Origin: Euphrasia confusa
Taxonomy: Eukaryota; Streptophyta; Magnoliopsida; Lamiales; Orobanchaceae
DNA: 64,000 bases
NCBI GenBank assembly: GCA_954870475.1
Contig: OX940954.1
Span: 962,501 to 1,026,500, forward strand
Direction of reading: 5' to 3'
Shown here: positions 61,610 to 64,000 of the stretch, piece by piece
How the letters are laid out: every line of letters starts with the position of its first letter
Numbering within the stretch: position 1 is the first letter of the stretch
Program-made: the position numbers and the translations under genes
Notes under the pieces: generated by a model
Database searches by the model: none
The model's input: only the letters and a program-made list of their open reading frames with translations
Told to the model about the DNA's origin: nothing

Positions 61610-61920
61610 TCAGTCAGTGCTTTTATGTGTTAGTCAGTGTTCATAGGGGCTGTTCAGTGCTTTTATGTGTTAGTCAGTGTTCATATGGGCTGTTCAGTGC
61701 TTTTATGTGTTAGTCAGTGTTTATATGTGTTTAATTGATTCATTCAGTGCTTTTATGTGTTAGTCAGTGTTTATATGGGCTGTTCAGTGCCATTATATGT
61801 GCTGTTCAGTGTATATGTGTAATTGGTGGTTGATCAGTGCTGTTAGGGCTGTTCAGTGTTAATGATGGTTGATCAGTGCTTATCATATTCAGTCAGTGCT
61901 TTTATGTGTTAGTCAGTGTC
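61610..61920 (+). repeat. TCAGTG(T/C) array in intron 5, ~40-bp dimers
   Basis: Alternating cagtgc and cagtgt monomers: ttcagtgcttttatgtgtta followed by gtcagtgttcatatgggctg, repeated with decay, giving dimers of two 20-base monomers. Confidence 0.9.
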
Positions 61921-62439
61921 TTTCATGTCATGTTCATTGTCTTATGCTATGTTTTTTTTTTTCTCGCAGACCTCCATTGTCTTGGGAACTCTTGACCACG
62001 ACAAGTTGTATGAAAAAATCACAGAAATGATTCCATGCGTGCGGGAAGGGATTATAATGTTCCCGATGTTGTCACCTGGGATGAGAAAGAATACAACTCC
62101 CAACCATTGGACGCTGCTCGTCTGCGACTTCGTCCAACGGAAATGGCGATTCTACAACTCGATTCAACCCAGGGGGTCGAAATTTAAGGACCATTACATG
62201 GCGAATGCAGCGGAATTGGTACGTGTACTGTTTTTTTAGTCGATAACTGATAAAATGTGGGTTCCCTTTGTAATGATAACTGATAAAATGTTTGTTTCGT
62301 ACGTTTCAGAAGGAAAAGGTAGAAACTAACGTGGACCAAAGGCTTGAGAAAGCGGGGAAGTCTGGTTTCCCGATACATGAAATCGAGGCCGTGAAGCCTC
62401 TCCCACAGCAAGCACCATCTCTGTAAGTATCTCAATGCA

Positions 62440-62510
62440 TAATTAAACTCATTCAGTGTTTCTGTGTTTCATTTTATGCACTCAGTGTTATATTTATGCA
62501 TTCAGTGTCA
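62440..62510 (+). repeat. Short TCAGTGT cluster in intron 7
   Basis: Four CAGTGT cores within about 70 bases, same orientation as the other clusters. Confidence 0.85.
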
Positions 62511-62701
62511 GTGTTTCTTTTTAACTTTAACTACTCTGCGTCTGTGTGTGTGTGTCCAGGAATGAATGTGCTTTGTACGTATGCTACTACATGGAGAAGA
62601 TTCTGAAAAAAGAGGCAATTCCGGACAATGTCAGGACGGAAGAGTTCCAAGTATTCAAGGCTCACGTGATACGAACCATCGTGACCATGAAGGAAAAGTA
62701 G

Positions 62702-63350
62702 TGATTGTGGACAAGAAGTGTTTTTTCTGCTGTAAATGTATGAACACGAATTATGATTGTGTTTGGATTTAGTTTCTGTAAAAAAAAAAAAAAAAAAAAG
62801 AAAAAATGTTTTTACTTCATATTTCTGTGTAATTGGTGGGATTCAGTGTTAATATTGTCTGTTCAGTGTTAGCAGTGTTTTATTCTGTGTTTCATTTTAT
62901 GCACTCAGTGTTAATCTTGTCCACTCAGTGTCAGCAGTGTTATATTGTCTGTTCAGTGTTGCTATTATTCAGTGTTAATATTGTCTGTTCAGTGTTATAA
63001 GTGTTTTATTCTGTATTTCATTGTTATCAGTGTTAATCTTGTCTACTCAGTGTCAGCAGTTGAAATTTACTGAATTGCAACATTTAAAAACAACCAAATG
63101 CAAAAATTACAACACAAAGAACAATAAAAAACACTCCAAGACCATAATAAACTGAGCAAAAGCAAAATCACATAATGTTAAAATCCTGTGTTTTCTTAAT
63201 AAATGACAGGCAGTCAGTCAGTGTGTTTATGAGCCAAACAGTGTCTGTCACTGACAGTCAGTGTTTTTTCACCCCATTCAGTGTCACTGATCACAGAAAT
63301 CATGTCGAGAAAAACACACAACAAAAATCCAATAAGAAAAAGCCTACTAA
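62702..63350 (+). repeat. Spacer between convergent genes with TCAGTGT clusters
   Basis: 62840-63060 and 63205-63300 carry about 18 CAGTGT cores, including repeated blocks tattctgtgtttcatttta and cactcagtgttaatcttgtc. No coding frame. The 3' ends of both element genes face into this spacer. Confidence 0.85.
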
Positions 63351-63866
63351 CTACTGTATAGGCTCCGTGCACGTTTTCTTGTTGTGATTGCCGACACGTC
63401 CGCACCTCCCACACTTCATGGCTCTCGGGATGTGCTCACCCCTGGATGGAATCCTCTTCTTCTTAGGTCTTCCAGGAGGCCTCTTCGATGTTGGCGGCTC
63501 GATCAGGACGTTCTCTGGTACGTTCGAAGGTTGATCAAACATGGAAACCGGCTGAAGGGGATCGGCATAAGACCTGGCGTAGCTCTCTGCATGGTAAAAC
63601 TTGTCCACGAACGAGGCCATCGGCTTCCCGGACCGCAGAATGCACGCAGCGGCGTGGGAACACGGAACCCCTGTAATCTGCCACTGACAGCAGGTGCACG
63701 TCTGATCCGCAATATTGACCACGACGGACGGAACGCACTGCACTTCAAAAACCGTTTCGGACGACCCCACAACCACCCATTTCCTGCCTTCGTTGACGGC
63801 TTTACTCAGCGTCTTCTCAACGGACGGGCAGAAATCCGAAGTCCATCCCCTGCTCCTGGCCCCCCT
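63351..63866 (-). CDS. mudrA-type MULE transposase, C-terminal exon (partial)
   Basis: The last exon of a minus-strand gene; the rest lies beyond the window. It reads RGARSRGWTSDFCPSVEK, then a SWIM zinc finger CTCCQWQITGVPCSHAAACI (CxC...CxH), then a Pro/Lys-rich linker (SKRPPGRPKKKRIPSR) and a CCHC knuckle KCGRCGRVGNHNKKTC before the stop at 63351. SWIM plus CCHC at the C-terminus is characteristic of MuDR/MULE transposases. The acceptor is AG at either 63865-63866 or 63869-63870; the upstream intron is made of TCAGTGT-type repeats. The catalytic DDE core is not in view, so integrity is unknown. Confidence 0.85.
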   Translation of the reverse strand, partial: RGARSRGWTSDFCPSVEKTLSKAVNEGRKWVVVGSSETVFEVQCVPSVVVNIADQTCTCCQWQITGVPCSHAAACILRSGKPMASFVDKFYHAESYARSYADPLQPVSMFDQPSNVPENVLIEPPTSKRPPGRPKKKRIPSRGEHIPRAMKCGRCGRVGNHNKKTCTEPIQ

Positions 63867-63874
63867 GTCTGATT

Positions 63875-64000
63875 CAGTGTTAAACAAGGGCAGTCAGTGT
63901 TTGAACAAGGGCCAACAAACAGTGTTAAAAAAGGGCCATCAGTGTTAAACAAGGGCAGTCAGTGTTTGAACAAGGGCCAACAAACAGTGTTAAAAAAGGG
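63875..64000 (+). repeat. 65-bp tandem repeat with TCAGTGT cores
   Basis: One full unit (63875-63939) and most of a second, each with three cores: cagtgttaaacaagggc, cagtgtttgaacaagggc, cagtgttaaaaaaggg. It lies in an intron of the minus-strand transposase gene and continues past the window edge. Confidence 0.9.

Larger units (their letters stand above)
57875..62701 (+). pseudogene. Ulp1 (C48) protease-domain gene of the element, one in-frame TGA
   Basis: Eight exons: 57875-58050, 58704-59364, 59497-59628, 59925-61315, 61406-61577, 61970-62218, 62310-62422 and 62560-62701. They keep one frame over 1012 codons except for TGA at 59566-59568 (codon 303). The N-terminus is Lys/Ala-rich. Residues about 60-330 are a helical domain (YYEQMRSNMFTIIRTF...). 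Then come a Glu/Asp/Ser-rich acidic stretch, two coiled-coil blocks (EEEEELKLLRTRVKELEEEL), and a basic patch (KGRKRKP, AAKKKAIKKGKK). The C-terminal C48 domain has His 890 in NHWTLLVCD, Asn 907 in FYNSIQ where Asp is usual, and Cys 968 in LNECALYVC where DCG is usual. Ulp1-like enzymes cleave SUMO-type tags. The TGA could be CGA changed by deamination; splice sites all look intact, so the loss seems recent. Confidence 0.8.
57533..64000. mobile_element. Kaonashi-type Mutator-like element (left end to window edge)
   Basis: The element contains a plus-strand gene with a C-terminal Ulp1 protease domain and a convergent minus-strand mudrA-type transposase. Family knowledge: the combination of a MULE transposase and a Ulp1-like gene defines the KI/Kaonashi MULE group. 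The left end appears to begin at 57533 (gggaaaaatggcaataaggc), a MULE-like terminus with nearby repeats of ggcaataaggc. The right terminus lies outside the window, so terminal inverted repeats cannot be confirmed here. Introns and spacer are filled with TCAGTGT repeats. Confidence 0.75.

Overview
The window is nuclear DNA from a flowering plant, almost certainly a eudicot. The evidence is spliced genes with GT-AG introns, plant-only families (PIN auxin carrier, AP2/ERF, PPR, plant bHLH and F-box types), a plant U6 snRNA gene with USE and TATA elements, and AT-rich spacers around GC-richer exons. An asterid or Lamiales-like source would fit but is not demonstrated. Exon borders given here were read by hand from splice sites and reading phase; nearly all coding models close in frame.

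Layout: 1.5-5.8 kb, three tandem glycine-rich secreted protein genes; 6.7 kb, a tiny conserved membrane protein; 8 kb (-), a cysteine-rich peptide gene with a broken splice phase; 8.9-11.9 kb (-), a GH31 sulfoquinovosidase-like enzyme; 13-15 kb (-) and 15.9-18.3 kb (+), a divergent pair of a mitochondrial PPR protein and an RSRC2-like SR protein; 19.3-21 kb, an F-box protein; 21.6-24.9 kb, an UBAC2/RBL18-type rhomboid with UBA; 25.5-28.2 kb (-), a DUSP12/YVH1-like phosphatase; 28.9-30.8 kb (-), an O-fucosyltransferase-like protein; 32-32.8 kb (-), a bHLH factor; 35.1-37.6 kb (-), a PIN1-type auxin efflux carrier.

37.7-46 kb is a duplicated accessory block with three short-chain dehydrogenase/reductase (SDR) copies. 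The first is wrecked by an N-terminal deletion and an LTR-retroelement fragment. Comparing the copies also exposes a MITE-like insertion and a tRNA-derived SINE-like insertion, each with an empty site in the sister copy. 50-54.4 kb holds a decayed and an intact copy of a U6 + ERF cassette with a cysteine-rich peptide gene between them. 54.6-56.3 kb (-) is a serine carboxypeptidase-like gene of the SCPL45 type that carries the residues typical of SCPL acyltransferases.

From about 57.5 kb to beyond the right edge lies a Mutator-like element of the Kaonashi/KI type. It has a left terminus, an eight-exon gene with a C-terminal Ulp1 (C48) protease domain (one in-frame TGA), and on the opposite strand the C-terminal exon of a mudrA-type transposase with SWIM and CCHC zinc motifs. 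Its introns and spacer are packed with a TCAGTGT motif, often at 20-bp spacing, always in one orientation relative to the element although the two genes face each other. This element-wide motif array is the most unusual structure in the window.
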